A stretch of 64,000 nt of DNA from Hyalella azteca (taxonomy: Eukaryota; Arthropoda; Malacostraca; Amphipoda; Hyalellidae): NCBI RefSeq assembly GCF_000764305.2, contig NW_025936631.1:124001-188000 (forward strand). The letters run 5' to 3'. The stretch's first letter is position 1, and each line of letters begins with the position of its first letter. This document shows, in pieces, positions 1 through 12,230 of this stretch. The notes under the pieces were generated by a model. The model saw nothing but the letters and a program-made list of their open reading frames with translations, was not told the origin of the DNA and did not search any database. The translations under genes were made by a program, and so were the position numbers.

Positions 1-609
1 ATTATGAATTCTTTACCAATATCTTTCACGAAATGCTTAAACTATTAGATTAATAAATTATTGCAAATATTCTCTATGCAGCTTACAGAAACTAAGCGTG
101 TTGTCCAAGAAATTCTCAATAAAACCCTTGTAAAGTGTTAAATGTTCTCCAAAGCCATAGGGCTTACAGAACAAATGATGAGTAAACCTTCCAAAGAATC
201 AGTGATTAATATTTTTTCAATACACAGGAATTTCCCTGCAGAGGAGTAAAATCTTGATCCATCTCTTAAATTAACCAGAGCCACTATGAGGACTCTTTTT
301 GATGGTTCAAAAATACCATCCAACAAATTACCACCAATGACAACTATTTAATTCAAGATATAAAATTCTTTGTAATTGTGTTCTATCACATTTAATTTTT
401 ATATTTTGTGCTAATCTCATGTCCTTCTACATTTACGTTAAATAATTCTATTGGAATAAACACAGAAGCCATTGTACAAAACTTTAGCATCACCTCTCTT
501 TTCAGTGAAAGGAAAATTCAATTACACTTGAGGAATAATGACAAGAAAACTATTTAACTATACTGAATTTACTGAATCTCAATTGTGTTAGGTGAACACA
601 ATAGTTAAG
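1..609. other. AT-rich sequence, no gene seen
   Basis: No open frame with recognisable similarity, no tandem repeat and no convincing splice-bounded exon was found on either strand. Confidence 0.5.
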
Positions 610-780
610 AAAAAATATAACTCAGTGCTCACTGCAGTGAGTGACAGAAAGCGCATTTACTCGTCGACGAAAACGTGAAGTCACGGACGGACAGACGGAC
701 GGATAGACGGACAGACAGACGGACATGGCGAGCACAATAGTGCATTTTTTTCCATAAATGAGAAAATGCGCTAAAAAGAG
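610..780 (+). repeat. 155-bp palindromic dispersed element, copy A
   Basis: One of five copies in the window. The order is: A-rich start with TATAACTCAG, a 16-bp palindrome related to ACTCACTGCAGTGAGT, a 13-mer related to AGCGCATTTTCTC, CGTCGACGAAAA, a variable GGAC/AGAC tetranucleotide tract, ATGGCGAGCACAATAGTGC, and the reverse complement of the 13-mer (GAGAAAATGCGCT). This copy has the longest GGAC/AGAC tract, one mismatch in the left 13-mer and ends in AAAAAGAG, as copy B does. The short open frames on the minus strand here are products of the repeat, not genes. Element class is unknown. Confidence 0.85.
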
Positions 781-2698
781 GATTGGCCAGAGCTGCTGCC
801 CAGTGGAAGCCAGCCCGGTAGCACAGAGAAACTGACGCGCCAAGTTCCGTGCCGCCCATCCTGTCAAAATAAATGCCAACTGATTTTAATGAAACGACTG
901 CCGAAATAGAAAATTAGAACAAGCTAAATATTAGGGTCACAATTATAATCAAATGCTTATATTTACGATCCTAGCAGCTATGGTCGCTAAATTAAATGGT
1001 CATCTTAAAATATGAGATTTAAAGAACAAATTGGCTTTCTAAGGAATAAATACATATATTCAGTAGGAAGACAAAAAGGGTTTTATTATTTGGGTTCAGA
1101 GCAGTGAAAGGGAAACGGTCATCCATAATGGAAATCGGCCGAAGCTACATGCAAATTGCCACAACATAATGAGCTTAAGTGACGGGCAACCAACCTGCAG
1201 CATCCGGTCCTCTCCTCAGCTCTCGCAGAGACCCGTCCTCCGTGAGAAGACGAGCTGTTGCCGCAGTCCCCAGATCGTCCCAACACCTCGAGACCGCCAC
1301 CTCAGACGAGACACACGCTAGACGTCTCACTCCAACACGGAGATGTGGAGGGCGAAACGTGAAGGTGTGGCGTAGTTGGCAGTCGTAAGGAATCTGACTG
1401 GTGGGCAGTCTCTGAATCTGACTAGAGGTTGATTCTATTTTCAAATGTGGATCTGAAGAAACGAGGAAGGTTGCCCACACCTTTGCGAGAAATGTTGGGA
1501 AACTGTAACCGGCTAAATAAAATCACAACTAACTAAAAGCCGAATAATAGTCCTCCCACTGGAAATATCTTGGTAAAGATAATAATTTTATCTAGCCATT
1601 CAAGGCTTAGAACTTTAAAAATTTCTTATGTTTTGGTCCAATTATTACCGCTTTTCTAATAGAGCTACAAACCCTGCCTGTTCGCTAATTACAGCGGTTA
1701 TCCTCATGTCGTAGTCACTCACCACAAACCTTGAGGAGTCCAGCTCTCACTAGGTTTCAGAAAATCATTATGATTCAGGAATCTATGAATTCTAGATCTG
1801 TTGTGACAGCTGCCACCATCGTGCGAAGGTCTAAGATGCTCTCGTGATCAAGATGCTTACTATTTTCGGAACAATTATAGCATTGCATAGGTTAGGAATT
1901 TCTTAAATTTGTTCTCAATGTTTACACACTATATGAAAGCCTTTTGTTTTGGCTGATTTCTCGACATTATTAGTTTTTTAGCGGTTGTAGACGTAAGTTG
2001 ATGTGATATTTAGGATCAAGATATTATGATGTTTATTTGAATTACGTGTTTTTTGGTCACGCCAATAGACCTCTTCAGCCAGCATAAGGGACAGTGGAGT
2101 GTTGGTGCAAGTGCAATGTTAGCATTACTGTACGAACCTTTAGGTCGATCTGGTCGCACACATCGTCTGGAATTTGTAACGCGCAAGTTGGTTCATGAGG
2201 TGGTCATAGCACTTTAATTAATACTTTCATCCACATAAGTTTTAACGGCATAGTATCTAATGAAGATAATTTATAACTTCTCTTTATTTTTTGAGCGTTA
2301 CACTCACAGGACTGTAATTGGTTTAAAGTTAAGCAATTTAATTTATTTAATAATACAATTCATAAAAAAGCTGCTCTCAAAATTAAATTCATAAATTAAG
2401 TTTTCCCTATGTGCCTACTTTGCCATTAGCAAAAGCTATATTCAATGAATATTTCTTAGTTATATTATTCTTCAACTATGATATGAATTTGAATTAACCA
2501 TAACCATTTTCCCTCAGATTGAAGGCCAAGTTTCCTCGCAGTCTCCATAACAAGTTTAGGTTATCTCTGAACCTTCTTAGCTGACGAAAGCCAGGCTCCC
2601 AATCGTCTGCTTTGTTTTCCTTTCCCCGATATTGGAAAAGACAAATTGTGTCGAGACTTCGCGACTGAAGAGGCTAACTTGAGTCAGTTTTCTTACAG
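781..2698. other. No gene recognised; GC-richer block at about 1165-1480
   Basis: Mostly AT-rich DNA. Positions 780-860 and 1165-1480 are clearly richer in G+C and CpG. The second block has an open frame of about 100 codons on the minus strand and another on the plus strand, but neither translation resembles a family I recognise and CpG-rich DNA lacks stops by chance. Confidence 0.4.
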
Positions 2699-2859
2699 TG
2701 GACACCTCTCAATACCGCTTTATGACCCGACCATTTGTAATGGTTTTCGTGGCAACAGCCGTCAATACGTCCATTGGCAGCAGTGACGCTGGACTCACTC
2801 AAGAAGGATGGAGCTTTTTACAGAAATTGAGAATTTTCGAGGAGCTGCGGTGCAAACAC
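2699..2859 (+). CDS. Candidate exon with signal-peptide-like start
   Basis: A weak prediction. TTTTCTTACAG ends at 2698 as a splice acceptor, and GTATGT begins at 2860 as a donor. Between them are 2 bases plus 53 open codons. The frame contains MTRPFVMVFVATAVNTSIG, a short basic start and a hydrophobic stretch like a secretory signal peptide, followed by a polar segment ending in RCKH at the donor. No domain family is recognised and I could not find the partner exons. It could be a first coding exon of a secreted protein or a chance open frame. Confidence 0.25.
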
Positions 2860-4230
2860 GTATGTGAATTGCTCGCTTTCTCATCAAGTCGAGCATTTTT
2901 TGGGAAGAGCTGAAGGTTAAGGGTTGAGTTTTAACAAAGGCTGGGCATTAAAAAACAATGAACAAGATTATTATGAATAAAATGCGTTATCATCCACGAG
3001 GGCACGGTATGGCCAAAGGATATTATTACATGCAGAGGACGATTGTTCGGAGATGTATGTAGCATGAAATTTGGACAGTTAACGGCATAAAACGTGATAA
3101 ATTACTGATATTTCCGAAATTTGTTTCCTAATTGTAGTTAAATATGTTTAGGCATTCGTAGCCTTGTAGCGGAGTTGCAAGGCAAGAGATGTTTTTCATC
3201 GCGCTTATGTTTTCCTTCGTGATATATGAGATTGATTGGAGGAAAGCTTTCATGTCAAGCCAGGTGAAATTTCGAATCAGGCGTCACAAAATAACTGCAT
3301 CAGAGATTGCATCAGCGTTAGAAAATTAGTTAACTGAGAGCGTGAATTTCATGTTATTACAGATGAGACTGTTAAGGTAAGTAACGAGATTTTGTTGATG
3401 GAGCTCATTTAAGGGGATCGGGATTTGAGAAAAATTGCAAAAATTATTCTTTTTCCCGTAGCACCTGCCTTTTATTAATTAATTTAGACGTTTCGATTGT
3501 AACACTTACTAAGAAAAAAAATAATTGAGATCATCTATCCTACTTGTTAATCAATTTATCTTATTATTAGCCTCTATTAAATTAAATAGAATCATCCTAA
3601 GAAATCTCATCTTCAGACTTTCATAGCCTGCTTTATATCAACTTATTGAATAGAAAGAGGAGATGGGAAAATTTTAACGACATTAGGCAGTTCATTCGCA
3701 GATAAATAAAGAGATAGGTGCATACACTTCTATTTATTTAAAAATTAATCATAATAGCTTTCAGAAAGACGCAAGTATGGCCGCAAAACATCCTCTGGTT
3801 AATCATCTGGTTTCACAGATTCAAAAAAAAGTGTTGAGTAAAATTTGGATAATCAAATTTGCAGGCCGAAAACTTCAAACTCAATCGAACATTTAAGAAA
3901 TGTCAGTGACAAAAACACGTTTTTTATGTAAAAACTACGTTTGAGTAGTTTTGTTTATTAAAAACTGCTTTTTGTTTACTTTTTTTTATTATTATCAGTC
4001 AATATATTGAATGGGTTTGGGCCTTCCCTGCGGCATTTTATCATTTTATATTTGTACAGCCAAAATGGTTTTTCGATTTAATAATACAATCACTCAAATG
4101 TGCTTTCAATTTTCAGCAAATTGAACAACCAGGGACATTCACATCAAGATGTAAGGAGCTCAAATTTCTGCCATTTGTCTCGCGTAGATTCTTATAATTT
4201 TAGTTCACGGGCGTAACTGTAAAATAGTTC
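2860..4230. other. No gene seen; solo TTAA-element-like end near 3410
   Basis: AT-rich DNA. At about 3410 TTTAAGGGGATCGGG resembles the outer end of the TTAA-flanked elements at 10931 and 47842, but no matching inverted end was found nearby, so it is at best a solo end. Confidence 0.35.
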
Positions 4231-4388
4231 AAAAAATATAACTCAGTACTCACTGCAGTGAGTGACAGAGAGCGCATTTTCTCGCCGACGAAAACTTGAG
4301 GTCACGGACAGACAGACAGACGGACGGACGGACATGGCGAGCACAATAGTGCATTTTTTCCATAAATGAGAAAATGCGCTAAAAAGAG
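4231..4388 (+). repeat. 155-bp palindromic dispersed element, copy B
   Basis: Best preserved copy. It has the exact 16-bp palindrome ACTCACTGCAGTGAGT and perfect 13-bp inverted repeats AGCGCATTTTCTC and GAGAAAATGCGCT about 100 bp apart, with the GGAC/AGAC tract between them. Starts AAAAAATATAAC and ends GCGCTAAAAAGAG. Confidence 0.9.
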
Positions 4389-7300
4389 GTCAACACAATT
4401 TTTTAATGAACTCCTTTGTCTGATACTTATATTTTTTACCTAATTGTCTCCTATTTATTTAGTAATATAGGGTAAAAACATGATTTGCAACGTCTTGATG
4501 TGGAATTCATCCAAATTCTTAAGAGAAAACTCTACAGATGCTGTAAATTTACCGAGGTAAACTTACGAAACAAAAATACTCGATATATTAGTAATTTTGA
4601 AAGTGTAATGTTGCACATTTCATTAATGCAATGTTGCATAATATTTCATTTATTAGTTCCCATAGTAAATATTATTTATTCACTCATTTCATACTGAATA
4701 GAGTTCAAAAGATTTTGCGTCAATATACGCCCTTAGAGTTGGTCAAAAACAACAGCTGTCGATTCATTTAACCCAGTTATGACAAGAAAAAAAATCCTTC
4801 AGGCTTTCTCGGCAATACCGCTGCATGTGTATGTGTTTCAAAGAATCTTTTAGATCCAAATTCTAATGCGATCAACAGCCTGAGCAGTCATAAACTGCCT
4901 CAAAGAACTCGTGGTATACTTAAGTAGGTATTATTAGCCAAAACTATTTTATTCGCTGGGATGTTGAAAAAGACATGGCTGTAATGTGTTTGAATGTAAT
5001 TCATTAAAATATAAAATTGATCTCAAAGGTTTTTCTAACATAGAAAAGTAGCATGTTTTTTGTACAATAGAATGCTTTTTCAAAGGTCGTACTTCTGGCT
5101 CTATACAGAAACACGAAATTACAACAAGGTGGATGAGGTTAAAAAAATCAACTCGTCTAAATTGGGCCAAGTGTGGCCAGACAAAAAAGGCACACCACTT
5201 ACGCGTTCATTAAGTTAATGATAGGGAAGCTTTATTGGAGCTCACATTTAGTAAAATGTGGACGCATTAAATTGAGCACCAGAGGTAGACCCTTGCACCT
5301 GATTAATCGTGACGGACTTCCATTCCTCTTGAGTTCGTTTTATTTTTTCGCTTGAGAGTCACAAACCGTCCATATAAAACCAGGAATTTAAACCTATTCA
5401 ACTCAAATAGTGAAATTCATATTAACTATGATAATTGTATTGTTGTTTAGAATTTACAATCCATAAATTTTCAATCAAATGTTTTCTAGCAGTCATTTTA
5501 ATCGATCAAAAAATCCCACACCAAAGATTAAAGTCATACAAAAAATAGTTCATATGCATGTCATTAAAGTTTAATAATCCTTTTTACATATATATTGTAT
5601 ATATTGGCCATGCAGCAGCGTGCTGTCCTCAAAATCTAGAAACGGTCCACGAAAATTAAGTGAGCGCTTCTCAACTATTGCATGAAGGATCAGCCACAGT
5701 ACGATGTTATGTCCTGGTGAAATGCATTTTAGAGTGGTCGCCTATCTCGGGGTGGCTAATGTGATTTTTTACGCGTGATGGAGATACGGTTTAGTTACTA
5801 ACACCGAGTATGTAATTAATTCACCTGCAGAACACTGCGTGTGGGAAGATCAGAGGCTTCGCTTCTGACCCTTGCATCTGCATGTCATCGATCCACTCCA
5901 GGTAGCAGCAGAGCAATCATCGAACAATCTCGCCATCTGCCAATAAATCTGCTTTTTCATCAAAAAATCTCTCCATTAAATCTGACTGTCTTTCGATTGA
6001 CGCCAAAGTGCAGGCATCACTGCTGAATCCCTGAGATTTCTTTGGGATTTTTTTATTTGTGGGAACTTCAAAGGATGCCTACAAGGCAGGTATGAGATAG
6101 AGCCTATGGAGTATTCATCAACTGGTTTAGACCTACCTTAAAGTGAATGTTTATATGAATATTTTTTATTGTAATTGGGTTTTTGATTTCATGCATCACT
6201 CTCTTAAAAAATATTTGAAATTTGCTAAAAAAAGTTATAGTTAATGCTCTTAACTTTTGAAATAAAAACATTTCTGATATTCGTCCACAGTTTCTGATAT
6301 TCGTCCATCTTTTTACATATTTTCTTTGTAGCTAAATCGCGATTTGGATTATTTGCATAATGCATGTTTAGATTGATATCTTCTGAAAAAGTGAAATAAA
6401 TGCAATGACAAATTTTAATTTAGTGAACAGGATTTTTCCAGCTTCAAAATATAATACAGTTTTCCATCTCAATGAAACTATATTTGGTGATTTTTAGCGA
6501 CAAAAACTTATTTATCTCGTCACTGCCCGAATACTCTTCGATTTGTGATACTATCAAATTATTGGAAATGAATCTTTCACAGAGAAATTTCCTCCCCGAA
6601 GATTATTCGATAGCCTCAAAAGAGAAATAGAAATACATTCTACCAATATATATGAAATCCTTATTCAAGTTCAAAGCCAAGCTTGCAAAATTTCTTCTGG
6701 CGAAGTGAGCCATCTAAAATATTTTCTTTGAAGACTTTCTCTTTCTGTAAGGTTTTAATGGGAAAACTGTATTAAACTAAGATTCGTTTCTTCGCTAACA
6801 TAAATATTCGCCTTGGCTTTTATTTGGCTTGCAAAATATAAACCAGTATTGTGCTTTGCATTGTCTGAATAAAGCTTCATAATCTTACTAAAAATTGTGA
6901 GAGTGAGATATCTATGAGAGTCATGTATAAAACGGATCCAGTTCGTCGATGCGAGGAGTGCCGAGTGTGGTACATTTTCTCATACACGCTGGCTGATATT
7001 CCGGTGTATTAGTCTACGGAATGTGGTATCCATATTCAATTTACTCCTATGTCGTTGCGCCGCTGATGCGAAGACGCGTGTGATGTTAATCATCGCATAA
7101 CAACCTGTTCTAATCTCGTCAAGAATTGCAATAATTGCTGGTAAGTTTTTAAAAGCTCGCACTAACAGCAGCTCTTGGTAATTTTAAATCAAGTCGATGT
7201 ACAATGGAATAATCAGCTTCCTCTGAATTCTTTGCAGCCCTAGAAAATTAATACGTAATATTCTTTTAGTTGTGCATATCTCAATATCGTCTCAAATTTT

Positions 7301-7844
7301 CTATGTTTAAAAATAAAACCATCCTCAGAATTTATAACGCATGTGGTAAAGAGAAGGGTACGTGCTGCAGCACTAACAGTCATTCATGAAATTTTATACT
7401 ATTCCTGTCTGACAGGACAAAGTACATCACGATTTCCGAAAAGTGTCACTCATTTTTCTAAGTCTGCTTCCCACGCAGCTCTGCATCGACGATAGGGACG
7501 TAGGTAAGGCACCAGCCCAGGATTTCAGGTCGATTTTTATGTTGCTTATCTTAATCGAAGGATGGATTATAAAAACGATAATCCGTCTCGTAAAGCATTT
7601 AATACAAAACTTAGATCAAATGCTGTGGGATTTAATGAATGAGTGAAATGGACCTTGAGAAGCTCTGATTTAATTAAAAAAAAACAAGAAAAAAATAAAT
7701 CCCATAAATCGCGTGGTGTTTTAATGTAGGAATATATTAAATAAAACCTTTTTCCTCATTGAGGCCTTTTGGTGTTTCTTGAAAAAAAATTATTTTCAGA
7801 AATGAACCCATATTAACTAATTGTAAATAAAATTTGGAAATATA
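4389..7844. other. AT-rich sequence, no gene recognised
   Basis: Several open frames of 60-73 codons occur, all of low-complexity AT-driven composition with no recognisable motif, splice-bounded structure or repeat. One short direct repeat, TTTCTGATATTCGTCCA, occurs twice near 6270-6310. Confidence 0.45.
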
Positions 7845-8415
7845 CAGGGTGAACCAGAACTAAGTAACCCTTTTAATTTGTTAATAAATAAAAAACTAAG
7901 AACGTTATGAAGTTGAAACTTCTTTTATTTAAAAGAAGAACATTTTTATGGTAATATTGTATCATAGTTACGTCTTTATCCTGTATAGCTTGCTAAATTT
8001 GTGTTTAATTATCAAGCCTTTAATTTTCATCATGATTCGCTACAGCAAAGAAGTATGAACGAAAATTCTGCAAACCTACATCAGGACGATGTCAATAACA
8101 GAAGTTCAACGTGATTACAGGATCCATTTCAAAACAAGAATCAGTCCTTCAAAAAAAAACAATTAAATCTCTTTATCGAAAATTTGCGGATACCGGGAAA
8201 TTACTAATGAAGGTTATGAAAGCAACGAAGAAAAGAGCCCTATTTTGTCAAAACAATTGTGGTGGGCATTTAAAATATATTATATTTAAAAACTAGGATA
8301 CAATATTACCATAAAAATGTTCTTCTTTTAAATAAAACAAGTTTCAACTTCATAACGTTCTTAGTTTTTTATTTATTAACAAATTAAAAGGGTTACTTAA
8401 TTCTGGTTCACCCTG
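7845..8415 (+). mobile_element. Mariner-type DNA transposon relic with ~119-bp terminal inverted repeats
   Basis: The element starts CAGGGTGAACCAGAAC and ends with its inverse, flanked by TA on each side (7843-7844 and 8416-8417), as expected for the TA target duplication of Tc1/mariner-type elements. The inverted arms run about 7845-7963 and 8297-8415 and differ at only a few positions, so the copy is fairly young or kept paired. The centre keeps only a short helix-turn-helix segment and no DDE/D catalytic domain, so it is non-autonomous. Confidence 0.8.
8089..8296 (+). pseudogene. DUF4817-like helix-turn-helix fragment of the transposase
   Basis: From the ATG at 8089 the frame reads MSITEVQRDYRIHFKTRISP. 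After an A9 run at 8151-8159 the adjacent frame continues KKTIKSLYRKFADTGK. Joined, this matches the pattern of the arthropod DUF4817 helix-turn-helix found in mariner-type transposases (EVQR-x-F ... P-x-x-TI-x-x-x-Y-x-KF-x-x-TG). One A too many in the run explains the break. It then ends at a stop at 8294-8296 with no catalytic domain. Its place between the inverted repeats fits a transposase remnant. Binding to the element ends is an inference from the family. Confidence 0.55.
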
Positions 8416-10930
8416 TATATTAAAATACATAAAATGTCTTGCAGAATTTTATTTGCAAGTGGCTATCGATAACTCGTGCATGCATTTTATGTTTAAGTTT
8501 TGGAGCTCATAGTTCATCGTGGGCAACTGTCAGAAAGTTTGTTTATTGTTTGATATTCTGCGCGAATTCTGCGAGAGTGAAACTATATTTGATCGATGAT
8601 TGGAGCGATAGATTCGAAGTAAAACTAGTTTAATTGCAGTGAGGAGAAAGGCCCAAAGTCAAGTTTAAGTTACGAACGGTAAATTTATAGGAAATAGAAT
8701 TAAAGTTAAGTTTTGGAGTGCTGTTCGCGTTCTCATAGCTTAATAATTGACAGAAATCATAGAGAAAGTTGGGTAACAAGGGTAAAGATTTAATCGAGTT
8801 CTTTACCAAAATACTTGATTATGATTCTACGATAAGCATGTAAAAAAAACATATTTATTTAGGCTTATAATAGTTCATGGGGAACTTCAAAGCAACTAAT
8901 TGAAGAGATTGTGGAGCAAACAATATTTTTTTGACGAGCGTTAACGGAAATACTGCGCGTTATTTTTTCAGTATCACACCAGAATTTTTTCCGTTACTTG
9001 TTTCGTAATTCCGCTCGAGTGTTACATTGACGTTATATCACCAGTGTTATACCATAATTTAGGGTAAATTATTTATGCTAACTGTGTTTATCCGATACTT
9101 AGGGGAGGTAATTTATTCTAAATATGTTTTGCCGTAGCTAAGTCTGAAAAGTATGCTGCATTCACTTGCGTATCTTCAGAAAAATCTCGCACAATATCAG
9201 GTCCAATTACATTCCTATCTTAAAGCTTCTTATCTCTTCGCCGGTAATCTTAAATCGCCTACGAATTACTCGAGCCAGAAATTGCTGAGGCCCAAAATAT
9301 TGCGACATCTTTACTGGCAAGCCTAAAGCAGCATGCGTTTCTACACCGATTATTAGCGGTTGGTGTAAAGTAATTACGAGCATTATGGATCTTATCGCAG
9401 CCTCGCGTGCCAGCTTTATACTAATGGAAAATGTTCCTATGAACGTCTTTTACATTAAACTTATACCTCGGCATTCATCGGAATTTTTAACCAAAATTGT
9501 CACAACTAGCGAATCCGATTTTCACTGTAGAAATATCATGGTATTCATGTTTTTTTGGGCGTATATAAAATATATTTTATCATTTATTCTCAATGCACAA
9601 TCATCAAAAAACTAAATATATAAATTAATACAATAAAATTCGCTGATTTCTCGATTCCTCCAATTTGAATTTTAAATAAGATTTGTCAGTAATTTTACTC
9701 CGTTTTCTTCGTAGATACGCGTAACTAGAAATGACATCGCAGTGCAGCTGTAGTTATAGCGTCTTGAAGAAGTAGCAAATGACGATGTGTGGTATCTAAG
9801 TACGAAGCCAATTTTTTGGCAATTTAAGATAATGATTTAGTAAATCTGACGTACATTCTATTTCAAGAAAAACTTTTCTAAGTAGAAACCTTGCACGTTA
9901 ATACCTACATTATATTATATCAAATGTTGCAGTGTCTTAACATTTAAGTAGACAAAACTATTTATGGTTTAATGTAGAAGAATCCATTCGATGCTACATT
10001 AATTACCCATTGTCGTAGACACCTTCTCACATAACTTTCTGCCAGGCCGCGCGTTGGCCTGACAAAAAGTCTACCAACTCGTAGCAAGCCAGTGTCGCAG
10101 CCAGCGAGCTAATTAAAACTATAAATGATAGTGATAAATTAATTCCGAAGTAATAAGTCATTATGAGGGCTCACATATCAATTCATCTAGTTCACAGAAG
10201 CTCTTCCAAAAATTAAATGTATCCGTAATCAATTATCACTTCTTTCCGTAATCAATTATGTTATCAATTATCTCACAAAGGTTGAGCAAGCCTGCCTTCG
10301 GTTATCTCTTCATTAAATTGATTGCTTTTATAATAAACTTATTTATAACCATTCAATACCAAATTATATCTATAACAATGCAGAGTGACACATTTACTTA
10401 AGTTGAAATAAAAGGGGAAAAGTATAGCTAAGTCATCCTCATAACCAGTCTGGCGCGCTCTCACGACTTATAATGGCCTTATACACCTGCGTGTCTGACT
10501 TACGAGTCCGGCTAACCGATCCCGACTAGCGAACTTGATTCGGTGATATTTCACCACTCAACTTCGTACTTTGCTCGTGGTTTCCAGTTGTGAAGATTGG
10601 TCCACCGACGTAAGTTGAAGCTGCAGCTATCGTGCTAAATGTAGTATGGGGGGGTACATGTGAGAAGTATCGCTTTCCAATGTGGTTATTTCGTTTAAAA
10701 TTAATTTAGATATAACTCGTCCTTCGTATATCCCGAAGACATCGAATTTGCTGATGTATTTCCTTGTATATGACATGAATTTGTCTAGTAAGACCTTGTA
10801 GATAGTTTTTCTTTTTTAACCGAAAACAGGTTTAGTCAATAGACAGAGTCATAGGCACCATACACTGGCGGATTTGGGAGGTTAGGCGAACCGAGCCAGA
10901 GTGCCAGGACTCGCGAGTCGCACTCTATGG
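8416..10930. other. AT-rich sequence, no gene recognised
   Basis: No coding segment recognised. CAGGCC and GGCCTG flank a 7-base loop near 10043-10062, but the surrounding sequence is not the LINE terminus found elsewhere in the window. Confidence 0.45.
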
Positions 10931-11244
10931 TTAAGGGGAGCGTTTCCCTAAAAATTTATCTCAGTAATTTACAGAGGGATCAATCTGAAATTTGGTACAC
11001 ATATGTAAAACAGAATTCTAAGACATTTTTGTTCATGTGATTTTTTCGAAAAAAATTGAAAGAAAACGTGAAATTCTTAGAAAACGAAAAAAAAGGGGTA
11101 CTTTAGAAAACCTAGTGTACGAGAACCAGACGACGTAGAGAGACAAGTTTAGTCTCGTTAGAAGCGTAATTTTCTAAGCTTTAAAATGAGTGTAAAAACC
11201 CAAAAAGTGAAAATTTTCGATTTTTCGGGAGACGCTCCCCTTAA
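10931..11244. mobile_element. Short TTAA-flanked inverted-repeat element (MITE)
   Basis: TTAA at 10931-10934 and 11241-11244 flank ends GGGGAGCGTTTCCC and the inverse of GGGGAGCGTCTCCC. The interior has no coding frame. A block at about 11040-11090 (TTCGAAAAAAATTGAAAGAA, then ACGTGAAATTC and AGAAAACG) is also present in the larger TTAA element at 47842-48949. TTAA target sites are used by piggyBac and Kolobok transposases. The purine start of the ends leans to the second, with low confidence. Confidence 0.7.
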
Positions 11245-12230
11245 TGGAGCCCTAATATTATCTAATCAAAAATTTCGGTTTTGGAAACGGCAAAATTATG
11301 AACCCTTAAATTTGTTCCAAATATCAGAAATTTTTTTACAACTATAATATTTTGGATGCAGCTTCCATTTATGTCCTATCTCTGCTAGAGAAAGCAATAT
11401 TTATCCTAAATATCTGGAGCAGACGCTCGTACCACCAAATCCACAACCATTCAATCAAACGATCGGCATCGATTTCATTTTCATTGAATTCTTTTACGAG
11501 GATTGCGATACAGAACAAATAATCCGCGAATACATTGAACGTTCTTCCTCAAGAGATGTTTGAAAAGCATATGAAACTGAGTAAATTCTACGTAAGACAG
11601 AGAGGAACGCAGCAAGAGGAACTGGACGTTCATGTAAGATTATTATTTTTTCAAGGCATTGTCTGAATTATTATGAAGCCCAATCTGCTTGGGTGCAACA
11701 CTCCTAGTCTACATGCATTGCTAAACATAAAATTTTATTGATACGTTGAAGTTGCTGATTTTAATTAAATATTTCATGTATATCTATGAGTGTATTCTAA
11801 TACTATTACTAATTTTGAAATACTGTTTATACTCGTCTGCGATTAATCATAAAATCTATTTCTCTTAATCACATTTGCCGATGAAAATTTAATTCAATAT
11901 TGGCGTTGATATTCAATTTAGAATAACAAGGCCAAATATTCCGTGCATGTAGCCATATTAACACGGCCGCATTCTCGGCACGTCTACGGCGTTATGGTCG
12001 CTGCCATATAAGCTGGCCTGGCGCTGGCCGTGAAGCGAGCCTTGCTTCACTCAGCTTACCTGGAGCTCACTTATACTCGCCATCATGAGCTCCATTGCAC
12101 CAAAATGAAGCAAAGATCCTCGGCAAATTTTTAATATTCCGGCCCTTCTTGTGGACTTTTGTATTAATTTACAAGCTATTGTTAACTATTCCTTTGTCTC
12201 CTCTGTTTGAGCTAGGATTGTTTCTTGTGT
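11245..12230. other. No gene seen
   Basis: AT-rich DNA with a GC-richer patch at about 11960-12080. No open frame or repeat that can be assigned. Confidence 0.45.

Noticed and set aside
622..879. Open frames on the minus strand over 622-879
   Set aside because: They run through the 155-bp palindromic element and its GGAC/AGAC tract; the repeated RLSVRLSV-type peptide comes from the tetranucleotide repeat.
1175..1480. 101-codon minus frame in a GC-rich block
   Set aside because: Overlapping plus-strand frame and no recognisable domain; GC-rich DNA in this genome is open by chance.
10043..10062. Another LINE terminal hairpin
   Set aside because: CAGGCC/GGCCTG pairs, but the AGAATCGG box and tail are absent.
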